64,000 bases of DNA, taken from NCBI GenBank assembly GCA_012656075.1, contig JAAKBF010000282.1, positions 1-64,000 of the forward strand, given 5' to 3'. How positions within the stretch are numbered: the first letter of the stretch is position 1; every line of letters starts with the position of its first letter. Shown here one piece after another: positions 8,381-19,688 of the stretch. Source of the stretch: Phytophthora hibernalis (Eukaryota; Oomycota; Peronosporomycetes; Peronosporales; Peronosporaceae). The position numbers and the translations under genes are program-made. The notes under the pieces are model-generated. The model ran no database searches, had not been told where the DNA came from, and saw nothing but the letters and a program-made list of their open reading frames with translations.

Positions 8381-9471
8381 GTATCGTTAAGGGGTCTGCA
8401 CGACCCTGTTTCCGCTTCCAGTACTCTTCTTCCAACTGACTCTGTTTGTTTTTATTGATAAGGCGCAGATTTGCCTGAGGCTCCCATGAATCAGGTTCGT
8501 TGCCAACCCATCTGATAAGAAATTTGAACTTACCGTTTCGAAGCTTCTTGTGCTCTAATATCTCTTCCGCTTCAATAATATCATTTCGGTTGATAGTGGC
8601 TTCACTCGCTTCCGATTGTACTGTTTTGAGATCATTCGGTGCCTTATAGAGTATATGTCCGTTTTTGGATCGGATCTGTACTCGATATCCATCCATACCA
8701 ACAACCGTATATACAGCCTTGCTCCAACGAGCGGCCTCCTTGTCAAACGTTTGCTTTTTGAGTCGATATAGCACCGATGTACCTTCTTCAAACTCATTCC
8801 CAATGCGTTCTGCCTCAACTATGCTTCATCCGAAGTCATTACCTCACCGATAGCATCGTTTGGAGTCATCCCAGTAGAGCTATGGATAGTATTGTTGTAA
8901 TTGCCAATTAGATCGTTGATTAGCTTCTGTGTTACCGTTTTTGGAGTGACCTTTGTTAGTCGCTGCTTCAGGGTTCTGTTGAAGCGCTCGATTTTGCCCA
9001 TCGTTCCGTGATCTCCTGGCTCGTTGTTGTAGTGTTCGATTTTCTTCAACTTGAAGAATGATTGCACTTCCTTGTTCATGAATTCTGTGCCGTTATCGCT
9101 AGTTAGGATATCTACTTTTGTAGCCTAACGAAAGCTTTAATTGCTGTCAATACAACCGAGGCTGTTTTATTTTTAAGTAGCTTAGCGTAGCCAAGGCGCG
9201 AGTTGATATTGATGCATGTCAGTATTGGTCGCTTCTCCCAGAAACCGAGATCCATCTGCCACGAATTTGGATTGTGCGAGGTAATTTTAAAACCATCGTA
9301 CTTCCTCTTCTGCTCCTGAAAGCGTTGAATTTCCGATTGGGTAGCATACCAAGCCTTAACTGATTTAAATGTAATTTTCGGGTCTATCTGTCTGGCCTTC
9401 TCGTACAATGGCCGGGCTGCGATAAAACCTGTTTTTGGGTCATAATATAGCTTAGTCAGTAGATCGGCCAT
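8340..9471 (-). pseudogene. Retroviral-type integrase with C-terminal chromodomain, broken
   Basis: The reading starts at ATG 9471 and moves through three frames, each differing by one lost base (near 9110 and near 8815). The first part has the WQMDLGF segment with the first catalytic Asp. The second catalytic Asp lies in TSDNGTEF across the first break (about 9095), and the Glu is in KIERFNRTLKQR. The last part has a chromodomain (IEAEEILEHK, FLIRWVG, SWEPQANL). Polinton integrases insert the element; the chromodomain presumably targets chromatin. All three catalytic residues are present, so the only visible defects are the two frame breaks. Confidence 0.85.
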
Positions 9472-9521
9472 CTTATATGTTATAGTTTATAAAACAAATC
9501 GTTAAGGAGACCTAAAAGAAG

Positions 9522-12500
9522 CTAAATATCTAGAGGGGCAGTGCTAATTCCATCGTCTAAAACTTTTCTCTTGTCGTAATAGTAGTTGAGGGCAGTTTTC
9601 CTCTGCGTATATGTAATGATTGACTTGGACTCTTTGCTGATGCGAAAGCCCTTGTTAGTGCCTTGAAGAGTGATTCGGTCGCGAACAACCGTCTCGAAGC
9701 CATCTGGGTTGAGGACATCATCATTGCGACCACGTCCCTGTTGAATACCCTTCGCGCTAACTTTTACCTTATATTCATGGTCAGGAGGTAGCAGATGTAG
9801 TTTTTGCTCGATAATGAACCACTCATCCTTGAACAAACCAGGCGTACGGCGATCAAATTTAGCTACCTCAGTGTTGTAGTCACGCGGGAACCACTCGTAC
9901 TTGTGTTGCTTGAAGTGGTCACGTAGTTCAGGTTTGATGCAGCTCTGGAACGGGTTTTCACAGCTAAAAGCGATGTATGCACTATCCGTGTCCATTTCCT
10001 GGTACTGGAAGTCGCTACGCTCGAAATATGTATCAATGCAGTCGTAGTAGAACTGTAGCATTCTTAGCTTGGCTAGCTGGTAAATAGCAATACTCAGATG
10101 GATAGGGTTTTTGTTTTTGATGCGCCGTTTCTTCATAGTGATCTCAGCAGCATCATTCAGCTCATCGAGTCCATGGAACGTGAAGTGCTCGACACGTGCT
10201 TTGATTGCAGCGTCATCTGATTCGTACTTGATCTCCTTGTGCTTTGTCATATCCATACCCGACCGCCCGAAAGCACTGTTGCCCACAAGTTTCATCATCT
10301 CCGCAATCATTGCCTTAGACGTATCAACGTCACCCTCTCGTCGTGCGTTCGACACAGCATCCATAAATGGAGAGAATGCCTTGTGAGAGCTAGCCTTAAT
10401 GAAGCTGTAGGTCTTGGTGACCTCCATACCGTGAGCAAGGTACCACTTAAGCAACGGAGCATAAATGAGGATTTTCTCGCCAAAGTAGCTGCCAATTAGT
10501 TTGCGGGCAGGCTTTGCGCGACCCGATTCTCTAGAAAGGTTGTAGTCATACATATGCGAGCCAATGATGTTTTGGTCTTCACAATCGATTACAGTGTTCT
10601 TGAAAATGGGAGTCATCTCGCTGAAATATTCTTTGAGGTGTTCTGGTGTGCGAATATCACACTCAAGGAAGCCAAAGATCTTGTCGTTATTGATATCATC
10701 GATTATACCATCATAAGCCTCAATAGTGGTCAGTCGCCCGCATGGCATATCATTACCAAGGGCCCAAAGGTACAAAGCATTGGCATCGTATCCAATGATC
10801 TTTTTACACATCTTGTTACCTCTAATCTTGGTCTCGTTGCGCTTAGAGTAGCGATTGAAAATAATTGATGGTCCTCCAGCAATGTTAGCTTTCATCTTAC
10901 CATAGATCTCTGATTCCTCCTTATCAATGCTAAACACGAGACGGTCCGAGTTAAAGTCGAGAAGCTTCTTATATCGGAAGCCACTGAGGGACATATCCTT
11001 GCGAGCGACATTGCACTCGATGCAACTGATCAAAATATTTCCGTCGATATGACCTAGCTTGTTGTTCACTCGGTCGGCTGAAGCTGTATCTGCTGATAGC
11101 TGACAGTAGCAAAGACCGCATAAGTACTTCTGCTGCTTGAGTAGATCGTTCAGATGATCGATAGTCATGTCAAACTTCCGCTTAGCATCCGCATCCTGAG
11201 TCTTGTATCCACTCATGCGCTTAGCCTGGAATCTAAACGCTTTAGCCGGCTCTCTGCTTCGCTTTTTGAGATTGTCAAAGCAGGTCTGATACATGACTTT
11301 CTCACTCAAGCCTGGTAGAGATACGCCGTCGGCAAACATATCTAGCTCAAACCCCTTGAACAGTTCACGCTGGGCCTTGATTGCCTTGATGAATGGAACC
11401 ACATCTAAGTTGTTGTACCAAATGAGTAAATCTCTAATAGACTTCATCTCATAGTGCTTCCACACGAACTTTACTCGCTCGTAGTCAGCATTGCTGATGC
11501 TAGTGCCACGTAGCGCACTGTTGAAAGCTGACTTAGGAGGGATCGTGGACTGGTTTAGCACCTCAAAGGATTTGATGTGCTCGTAGGGGAAGAGTCCCTT
11601 GCCAAGGCCACAGACGCAACGTATTTTGTCATCACACTTGCAGCCACCGAGATACGTAGTAAGATACTTGTCATAGCTTGTACCAGCCGGGACGTAGTTA
11701 GTAATATCCAGCATTTTCATGTCGTCCGTGGCGATGCACATGTAGCTGGGGTTCTTAATAACAGATTTGATATTATCGGTGCCAATGACAGCAAACATAT
11801 CGTTCTTGATGAGATTGATATCGTAACGGCCACTGTTGAAGCCAAATACCGGCACCTGATCGAGTTGCTGCTTGATTTTGCTATAATCCGTTCTCTGCTT
11901 ACCGAAACCGATGACGTTGTGGAAATCAAAGAAGCTGGAATATTTGCCTTCCTGAATCCAGCTATCTATATCACTCATAGTGTACCTTTGAGATAAATCT
12001 ATGTTTGGGATCTCCATGCCAGTTAAACCGTGTGCGTTGATAAGCTTACGCAGAAGTGTTTCATACTTATTTACGTTGTAGTGCTGTATCTTCGAGCCAA
12101 TGTCGTTAATATAATTAAACGTATCTGTGAGCAACGCACTTCCTCCGTTAAGCTATCTGCTACCGAGACAGAGACTGGAATATGCTCGTTTGTGAAGACA
12201 GTGCTCTTTCCGCTCTGTACCATTGTCGGCTTGAGAATGGCTTCAAAGTCATAAACTATAAAATGGTCAAGATATTGATCAATACCCTTGATAGAGTACT
12301 TCATGAGCAGAGATTTAACGGTGTTCTGGAGTGGCTTGTAGATGGTTGGTTCAGCTGGGAAGCTCTCAATATTTATGAGCTCGCACTGGTTCTTTTTATG
12401 ATTATTTAGCTTGTAAGAACTTATAAATATCATTTCACATTTCTGGCATTGATATTTACTCTGAAGCATATTAACATCTTTGATATATAGAGCATGATTT

Positions 12501-13460
12501 GCGTGAGATAGAATGTTTATTGGTTCATATGCTTTGTCCGATGAGCGAATGCAGTCCGCTTTACCGCTATCGACATCCATTGAATAAACATTTATGCTCA
12601 GTTGGAAGCATTCCTCTAACTCATCGAGCTGAAGGAGATCGATCGGTTTGAAATTGCGAAAGAGACTAAGACTGTAGCTAATACTTTTGTAAGAGCAGTA
12701 GCGCTTGAATGCTGTCTTCACCAGAGCCTGAATGAATCGTGGGTCTTTCTTATCTCCTGACTGTTTGTGGTAAGCAATACAATGGAAGACACACTTATTG
12801 TTCGTCTTAGGAAAGTTGATTACATGCTTGTTGTCGCGGATGATCTTGGGAATGACAGCCTGACTATCTCCAAGAACATGTTCGCGGTGATAGATGAAAA
12901 TTCTAAATCCAGTAATAGCTTTTAGCTTGTATCCACTCGATGGGTATTTAAGCTTATCAGCTAACTCCATCGACCTAATCTCGAAATGACCTTCTTACGA
13001 ATGTCTGCCTTGCTATTGATTGCAACAGGTCTCTCAAATACAGCCGTGTTTTCAATGTTAGGGTACCAATATTGAGTGAAGCTATCGTCTGATTTGCTAA
13101 TAAGATTATAGCCGAGCGCAATGTTGATTTTAAAGGCATTCTTCTGACTTGCAAGAACGTTCTCAAGCTTATCATAGAACTCTGAGGTCGGAATACCTTC
13201 ATAGAGGTGCGACTCCATATTTTTCCTTTATAGAAACGGTATTTAGGGTCAACCGTGTAGTCAGCCGACACATTCTTCTTCAATTTATCAATCGATACCT
13301 TGTTCAGCTTAGCTACCAGTTCCTGGTTTCTCTTACTGGAAATATTACTAATATAAACTAATTTGCCAGTTTTACCGCGAACCTTGACCCGGTAGCTGCT
13401 CCCCCATTTGATGGTTTGGATATTTAAGCGTCTTAGTCCTTCAAGCTCGTAGGCAAACAC
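9522..13460 (-). pseudogene. Protein-primed family B DNA polymerase with N-terminal extension, broken
   Basis: Four overlapping frames from 13460 to 9522 each differ by one base loss (breaks near 13215, 12965 and 12125). Exonuclease motif I is VYDFEA (about 12240), motif II is in FNSGRYD; polymerase motif A is GYDANALYLW, motif B KLVGNSAFG and motif C MDTDSAY. This is the pPolB that replicates Polinton DNA from a protein primer. Between exonuclease and palm domains sits an HNH-like zinc segment (CGLC, SADRVNN, SCIECN) at about 11130-10990. The N-terminal extension contains NNKCVFHCIAYH and a CQKCEMIF...HKKNQC zinc-finger-like pattern, resembling the OTU-like extension of some Polinton polymerases. 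The 870-codon main frame is intact. Confidence 0.9.
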
Positions 13461-13586
13461 GCTCTCTATATATTCCTGGTTTTATATTTTTCTCGTGAGC
13501 TCGTCTTTATATTATTGACTTTTTATCTCAGGATCAACTGACTTTATATGATAGTCAAATACAAACAATCTGAAAAAATTAAATAA

Positions 13587-13811
13587 TTAATTAAGTTCGT
13601 TTTTGTTAAGTTCGATTCGTTTTTGCTTAAGTTCGTTTTGTCTCTTTGCCGCCCACATTTTACGCTTTTGCGCTTTTATTTGATCTCGGTGCTTGTCATC
13701 ATATTCCCGCTGCTTAGTGATACGCGTTTCTCTAGTCTTTAGATAGTAGCGCTTTTGGGCAGATTTAATACGCTCCTTGTTAAGTATATACTGTTCTGCT
13801 GAGTACGCCAT
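13587..13811 (-). CDS. Small basic coiled-coil-like Polinton protein
   Basis: The frame of 74 codons starts at 13811 after a TATA-like AT-rich leader. About 40 percent of residues are Lys, Arg or Gln, with Tyr and Glu spaced as in a basic helix (KRYYLKTRETRITKQREYDDK). I do not recognise it; small basic helices of this type could bind DNA or serve as part of the terminal-protein machinery, but there is no direct evidence. It is the last gene seen on this side of the element. Confidence 0.5.
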   Translation of the reverse strand: MAYSAEQYILNKERIKSAQKRYYLKTRETRITKQREYDDKHRDQIKAQKRKMWAAKRQNELKQKRIELNKNELN

Positions 13812-13981
13812 CTTTATATATTATATACTTTATATTTGTCAGGATTAAAATAAAATAACGTTGCCAAATATTTTACCACCCATCCCCGTTTCAGCTGAAA
13901 ACTACTGCGATTCGCAGAAAACTACATGTTTATGGTAGTCTTTTTTCCTAGAAGATTTCTCATTGGTCGAAGCAATAGCAT

Positions 13982-14074
13982 ACAAATTCCTAGAGGAGAG
14001 CACCTGATATATGTTCTCGACGACGCTTGCAAACAAATTCCTAGAGAGAGCACCTGATATATGTCCTCGACAAC
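13982..14074. repeat. Two direct repeats of about 42 bases
   Basis: The segment starting acaaattcctagag and ending ctcgac at 13982-14024 is repeated at 14033-14074 with a two-base gap and three substitutions. It includes gcacctgatatatgt in both. The repeats lie just outside the last Polinton gene and just upstream of the ORF at 14121, so they could be promoter elements or remains of the element terminus. Confidence 0.6.
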
Positions 14075-14120
14075 ACATATATCAGTCTCAAAATACCGCG
14101 GACACCACAAGCGCACAACG

Positions 14121-14524
14121 ATGAACAACACTTTCAACAATCAAGACCAAGGTCCACCAAGAGGACAGGCTACCTTACGCTTCAACCTAAAGGAGGCACC
14201 AACGGTCCCTTGCAGCGTTTGCAACCGGCCTATCAAGGCCGACTTCCCCCGGCTTACTGGCAATTTCATCGGAACAACGTCACCCTGTTGGCAGGATGGG
14301 TCTATGTTCACTCCAGCGAGCTCGACCTCATCAACATCCCACGTTACTATCAAGCGACAGATAACGTTCGTACCTGGCTTCATCGTCGCGCTCAAGAAGC
14401 GGAAACATCTCGGATGGGTAACTCGTTGGGACAGCTCACCATCACAGCTGCTGCTATTAATGCCTATACATGTACCGCTATGGTTCCGTATCGTGACGTT
14501 GAGATGGAAGATGATGACCTATAA
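14121..14524 (+). pseudogene. Unrecognised protein gene with one frame break
   Basis: The ATG at 14121 opens MNNTFNNQDQGPPRG, and after a one-base frame change near 14195 the reading continues to a TAA at 14522-14524. The second frame looks genuinely coding: LLAGWVYVHSSELDLINIPRYY, later an Ala/Thr-rich stretch, and an acidic tail VEMEDDDL. The combined protein would be about 135 residues. No signal peptide, membrane segment or known motif is seen. It may be a gag-like or single-strand-binding-like remnant, or a terminal Polinton gene; I cannot decide. Confidence 0.4.
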
Positions 14525-15595
14525 CTAAGGCACCAGCTAAGCTTTAGTAAATTATTATAATGCAGTGTGTACTTTACCGCCTTAGAGCTGTGACTGGTCG
14601 AGGTGATTTGAACCTGCTGCTGAAGCGTTGGGTGTTTCTCTCGCTCTCAGGTGGTCGAGAGGTTGCGCCTTTGCAACACTAGATACGCCTAAACCTCTTC
14701 TGCGTATTAAATTAGCGTAAGAAAAGGCGAAATTGAAAAATACCCGGGGTTGTTGTTACTAATTACTACTTCTGGATCGCCACGCCTATCGCTTTGTGCT
14801 GGATAAGCGTTCCTAGGTGTCAATAGCAGACTCAAGGTCACCATCAACTAGCATCGTGTGATTGGGTAATAGATGTGTCTGGAACGTTGGAATCTGGTCT
14901 AAGACACCCACACACTTGGCCATATCCTTCTTCTGCAAGCGACGAAGGGTATAATTGTAACCATTCTCACAGATCACTAAAGCTGTCACTCTTCGCGTGT
15001 GATCGCCGTTGCGCTGCGTACAACTCGGCCTTTCATGATATCTAACTAGCCAAAGTGGGAACCTTCCGTCTGGTTGAGGAGCTTCGTCGTTTGCGTATTG
15101 CCTTTGAAATCCTTAGCACCTACTCCAACCTCTCGTGGAAGATGTACCGGTACTTCCATGTCCTTCTTTCGAAAGTAAGGCGCCAGATTCTAGACGACCA
15201 TTTTATCCTTCATGTATAACCTTAAATACACTGAAACAAAGTGTTTTCCGAGATCCGATTAACTGTAAAATTGCAGATTTATAAGACTGGTTTGTATCGG
15301 ATCGGTACCTACTTTTCGTGTTTCGAATTAATCCAAAATTAATAGTGCAACTTGCACTAAAAACGCATATGAGCACTGCATGTATTCAGTGAGATACCGG
15401 TAGTGGTAAAAACGTCACTTGCTATTTAAAAGTTTGCAAAATATAGATATGTTTTGTTTTTTACGATCGTAAAAATAATTAAGCTAACATACAATTTTCA
15501 AGTCATTTCTAAAAATTTAAGTTTAGTTTTGACCTCAGCAGAGTATCTTACCGAATCCGAATTTACGGTATATACCGGCTACTGTATGCCAAATT
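14525..15595. other. Intergenic, no gene recognised
   Basis: No convincing coding frame, RNA gene or terminal repeat is visible in this stretch. It is moderately AT-rich, with the most AT-rich part at 15230-15540, and it leads into the duplicated effector segment. Confidence 0.6.
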
Positions 15596-16600
15596 GGTCG
15601 TCATTTGACATATGAATACGTGTGTCGGTGCACTGCATGTACGGAGTTCGCTGAGAAATCTCCAGATAAGCAACTGATGAGCATGAAGTTGATGATCTGT
15701 TCTCAATTCCTCCTTTCACCAACAAGTTGCCAGCGGACCGGACTTCACGATGCGTGTGCTCTCCGCCGCTGTTGTCGCTGCACTCGCCCTCATTGCTACC
15801 TGCGATGTTGCCACGGCGGCGATTTCCAAGTTGTCGACTTCGCCCGACGAATCTCTCTCAGCTCGCGCGCTTCGGGGTGACGACTACGACAGAAGATTCT
15901 TCCCTGTGACCTGGGAGAAAGGGCTATCGAGGAAGCTCTGAAAGCTGAGGAACGTGCAGTGGTTAGTGCGAGGTACCGTCGTTGGTATAAGGCTGACGTC
16001 AACCCAAAGCAAGTCAAGATCATTTTGGGCGTCGACCAGAAGGCACTGACAAAGTTACAGCGGGAGCTGTCGCGAACGTATCTGGGTTACTACTCGTATT
16101 ATACCCACATGCAGCAAAAGCGTGGATCGAGCAATGAGGAATAAGTGTGCCTTGGTTCTCAGCTAAATGGTGCGGCGAGATGGATCTTATGATTTATTAC
16201 GTTCGAAGCAATCGAAAAAGTTGAATTTTTCCAAGTGAAATACTTTGCAAAGTGGTTCATGGGTCATTTTGGCTTACACATATGTGCTGATCAATTCACA
16301 CACCTGCAAGGTAAGTGAATTAGCCAGGTAACCTCCTGCTAACATGTAAACGGATCACCTTCCAGTATTTTATTTCTTCCACATGTACATGTAGATACAC
16401 CGCTTGGCCCTGCAGCGTCTTGCATAGTCTTCATACTTGCCTTCATAGAGTCCACTAACGACCATTCTTTCTCTTCGTTTTTGAGCCCTCCCACTTTGAA
16501 TCAGCCTAGGTGGAATTGTCCTCGTCTGTGGTATTTGATCAATAAGAGTCGTCATTTCCAAATTCAGGAAGTGGAACTGCATCGCGTCAACCACTTGATT
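15596..16600. repeat. Segmental duplication, copy A (effector unit)
   Basis: This stretch matches 20290-21845 before, through and after the effector gene: upstream aattggtcgtc and cactgcatgt, the 5' leader ttctcaattcctcctttcac, the gene, and downstream cttccagtattttatttctt and gtggaattgtcctcgtc-like segments. Copy B carries an extra MITE. The duplication is tandem, same orientation, about 4.7 kb apart, with the pogo-type transposon between. Confidence 0.75.
15750..16144 (+). pseudogene. RxLR effector pseudogene (dEER region deleted)
   Basis: From the ATG at 15750 the sequence matches the intact gene at 20504: a signal peptide (MRVLSAAVVAALALIAT), an RALR motif about residue 39, and DDYDRRF. 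The copy is 16 bases shorter in total. The segment that carries the acidic dEER motif in the intact gene is replaced by a short unrelated stretch near 15902-15925, and the frame closes with a TGA at 15939-15941. The remaining C-terminal half continues in another frame to 16144 and still matches (SRTYLGYYSYYTHMQQ). This looks like true decay rather than a single-base error because a block is missing. Confidence 0.82.
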
Positions 16601-16918
16601 TACATTCTACACGCCCACAAATTGGTGCACATTCCGCTTTAATGTCCCTCATCCGTCAAGCATCCAGATTCGTCATGAAAAGGTCGGTTCGGGTTCATCA
16701 CTAGCTGAATCCTCTGCTTCAGAAATTCCTTCGCGCGCTCCAAATGTTCGTGCTTGAGTGCACAGACCTCCGATCGACGCGCATCCGTATCCGTACCCAA
16801 GTGTATGTAGCTTTTCAGCGGGTTGTCCTCTTAGTGTCTAAATCATCGACACATCGTGGTGTGAGGCCGCGTAGGTGATGCAGGTGTAAGTAATATCTGC
16901 GAGGAATGCCACCCAAGT

Positions 16919-16962
16919 TCCAAAGTTTATGTGCTATTTTTTAATAACACATAAACTTTGGA
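16919..16962. repeat. Perfect inverted repeat, 15-base arms
   Basis: tccaaagtttatgtg at 16919-16933 is repeated as its exact reverse complement at 16948-16962, with a 14-base AT-rich loop. It could be the ends of a very short deleted element or a transcription hairpin; no flanking duplication was found. Confidence 0.85.
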
Positions 16963-17125
16963 TTTTACTACATAGTATTAAATGCTACGTATTAATAGTA
17001 CTTGCTTTTAAGGTTAACTTTACGAGAGGGCTGGGGTTATAAATATCGTTATCCTTAAAAGAAAAATAGAGGTTAATAAAGTTAAGCTTTACTTTAAAAA
17101 CAGCTGATAAGGAATTCCGACCGAG

Positions 17126-17149
17126 TATGTGACGCGCCTGCGTCACATA
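17126..17149. repeat. Perfect inverted repeat, 10-base arms
   Basis: tatgtgacgc (17126-17135) and gcgtcacata (17140-17149) are exact reverse complements with a four-base loop. The core TGACGC/GCGTCA resembles a CRE/bZIP-type half site, but function is not shown. Confidence 0.7.
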
Positions 17150-17569
17150 GCAAAAAATAAGATGTGTTTGCTTGTCGCCTGAAATGTGTAGACTGATGTA
17201 CTGTAAGACTTTGTCGTGGATAGTGCTGTCAATTCGTGTTTGCCGGTGATCTGTTAGTGTCTATTGGTGTACCATTTTCTGTCTACTGGTGACCTAGACT
17301 CCATGGTATTGTGCTTGGCAACCAGTTTGTCCGGCTATATCGTGCAGTATTATAGTTAGCACTCGTACTTCGTGCTAAATCATAGAGGCTTTGAATCGGG
17401 CTTTCCGAAGTCGTATCGTATTCCCCCTCTTACAAGCGTAGCTTAGTTACAAGCGTCACTGAATTTCATCCAATCACATAGCTTCAGTTTTTTTGGCTGA
17501 TTTTCCTTTTGTTTCAAGCGTCAGGTAATGAGTGGTCCCACACAGCTACCCCTTTCCTAAACAAACATA

Positions 17570-19331
17570 ATGGGGAGGCCACGATTAAATGGAGAAGGTC
17601 GCAATCCGAACCGAGGCCTACGTGCGTCATTCACGTACAAGTTCAAGTCTGACTGCATAAAGTCCTTCAAGGCATCGGGTGAAGACGAGTTAGATGGAAC
17701 AATTGTAGAATTTTTGGAGAATTGAGCCCTCAGGCAATGCGAAGTAAAAAAATTGTTAGAAAGTGGCTAGCTAACCAAATAGAAATTTTTGCTACGTGTG
17801 AAAAAGGAAAAGGGGCACATCGACGGAATAGAGAACGAGGGGTCGCTACGGTGCTGACCAAGGCAGCAGAAGAGCACATCGTGCAGTGGGTCAACAGTTT
17901 GCGGCGGGACGGCATCCCCGTCTCGCTAACTATGTTGCGCCTAAAAGGCCTCGTTGTGGCCAAAGAGATCGCTCTTACCAACGAGTCTTTTCGTGCGTCT
18001 GACACCTGGTCGCGACGGTTCATGCGACGCCATCGGTTTTCCATCCGGGCTCGAACACGCGCAGGCCAAACGACACCAGAAGATGCAAAAGTCGTGGCAA
18101 AGGCGTTTAGTGCAAGTGTTCGTCGTGTCATGGTTGAAAAGGCATTTCGAAGGTATTCAACGCTGATCAAACGGGTACGTACTGTTTGAGCGCACATGTA
18201 TTAACAAATGATTCTAATTGACTGTAGCTGTGTTTTTAGTACCTGCCTCGCAGGACGATTGCGCGCCGCAATTCCCGAACCGTCTGGGTCAAGTGCGGCG
18301 GCAAGGAGAAAGAACGCGCTACGGCTATGTTGTTAGCAGATTCTGAGGGTGTAAAATACCCTCCTTTTCTAAGCCCACCAGCGACCTCTGAGCAGGTCGG
18401 GGCTGAGAACAAGGCGCGACACCAAGGATTCGGTCGCCACGTGTGGAAGGAGATCGGCCCTCTTCAGACTACGACTGGCTGTCGGATCTTCGGCAATACG
18501 AATGCTTGGTGGACGTCCGAGCTCTCCTTGAGTTTCCTCAAGCACCACTTCGCCAACAGAGAAGACCGTGATGACTTGGTACTTCTTCTATGGGACGACT
18601 TCTCTGGTCACTGGACTAAGGAAGTTGTACAATATGCAAATTCAATTGGGGTTGTCCTAATGAAAGTGCCCCCTAGATATACGTACGTCTGCCAGCCGGC
18701 CGACATTTCCTGGAACAAGCCACTCAAGGACAGACTGCGTCGAAAATGGGTCGGGCACCTGCAAGCTGAAATCATCAGGTATCAACAGGAAGATGAAGCA
18801 AAGAAGAAGAAGGAGGAGGAGGAGCGAGCTGTAATTGCGGCGGCCGAGATGGTAAGCAGCCAAGGACACGACGGAGCTGTTGTTACCGGGGCGACTGCTG
18901 TCTTCGGTGCTTGGAGAGTACGCTAGCCCGCTGCGTCGGATTCAGAATCGGAATCGGAGATCATGACCCCACAGTGCCGTAAAAGACGTTCGAAGCACGC
19001 GGGGTTTCAGCTGAAAGCCCCGAAACGCAAGCAGATCGCCGAATGGATTGCCGAAGCTTGGGAGGGGTTGACGCCTGCAGTGATCGTTAGTGGTTTTGGG
19101 AAGGCGGGGCTACTGAACGACACACGCCGCCTGTTGGAAGCCCACGAAAGAGAGCCCGCGGACCTCAGTGCAATCATAGAAGCTCTGTCACGCCAAGCAA
19201 TTACGCGCCGAACCCGTGCGCGTCTTCAAGTCGATTCTAGCGACGATGCATGCAGCGTCCACAGCAATGAAAGCATCGAGAGTAGTGATAACGAGGCTGA
19301 CATATTCGTTGAAGGAGAGGTTAGCGTTTAA
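17570..19331 (+). pseudogene. Pogo/Tigger-like (CENP-B type) transposase, decayed
   Basis: The reading starts MGRPRLNGEGRNPN at 17570 and continues through several frames. It shows a helix-turn-helix/CENP-B-type N terminus (DTWSRRFMRRHRFSIR), the first catalytic Asp in a VFNADQT segment near 18155-18175, a probable intron starting GTACGT at about 18175, then VWVKCGGKEKERATAM. The second Asp is in LLLWDDFSGHW and the third in YVCQPADISWNKPLK, followed by a C-terminal APKRKQIAEWI domain. These are the landmarks of the DDE_1 family. Breaks include a one-base loss at about 17715, another near 18145, and an in-frame TAG at 18924-18926. No terminal inverted repeat was identified. The element separates the two effector duplicates. 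Confidence 0.82.
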
Positions 19332-19390
19332 CACGAATTCATCTTTTGACCTGTGACTGTGTCATGCAAAATTCAGAACACGAACTAATT

Positions 19391-19688
19391 AGTCCACAGG
19401 CACGTCACGGCCCTCAAAGTTGGTGTCAAGCTGGCTCACATACCGGTGTAGCAGAATACCAACGCTGGTCGCCGTCGCCTCAGCGGTTATCCAGGAAATG
19501 CCGCGAGAACACGGACTTTGCTCTCTCTAATGTAAATTCCATACGAACAAAAACGGCATCGGTGCTGGTTAGTCCACACGCACGTCACGGCCCTCAAAGT
19601 TGGTGTCAAGCTGGCTCACATACCGGTGTAGCAGAATACCAACGCTGGTCGGCGTCGCCTCAGCGGTTGTCCAGGAAATGCCGCGATA
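19391..19688. repeat. Direct repeats of about 117 bases, 180-base period
   Basis: agtccacaggcacgtcacgg at 19391 recurs at 19571 (agtccacacgcacgtcacgg), and the match continues for about 117 bases to ccaggaaatgccgcga with four mismatches. The spacer of about 63 bases is unrelated. Translated on the minus strand the unit reads smoothly (TTAEATPTSVGILLHRYVSQ), which suggests a fragment of a coding repeat, perhaps from a retroelement, duplicated in tandem. Confidence 0.8.

Larger units (their letters stand above)
1..13860. mobile_element. Polinton/Maverick element, copy 1 (left part outside window)
   Basis: The block contains the Polinton gene set: double-jelly-roll-type major capsid, adenain-like protease, penton-like protein, packaging ATPase, rve integrase with chromodomain and protein-primed family B polymerase, plus about eight small proteins. 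The capsid gene is cut by the window edge, so the left terminus is not visible. The last recognisable gene ends at 13811; the right terminus was not found and no terminal inverted repeat could be matched. Base composition is clearly more AT-rich than the flanking oomycete genes. The capsid to ATPase order is repeated at 36.3-39.5 kb. Many genes carry single-base frame breaks, so the copy is probably inactive unless those are sequencing errors. Confidence 0.93.
16601..17569. other. Intergenic with two hairpins, no gene recognised
   Basis: No convincing coding frame is seen. The stretch contains two perfect inverted repeats listed separately and an AT-rich part (16960-17110) with several tta-gttaa-type repeats. 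It ends at the pogo-type transposase start. Confidence 0.55.

Noticed and set aside
14595..14640. tRNA-like B box (GGTTCAAATC on the minus strand)
   Set aside because: The surrounding bases do not form a T stem of five pairs and no A box or cloverleaf could be placed; it might be a SINE trace but is not a tRNA.
17730..18197. Minus-strand frame of 155 codons in the pogo transposase
   Set aside because: It mirrors the transposase frame; the plus strand carries the CENP-B-type and DDE motifs.
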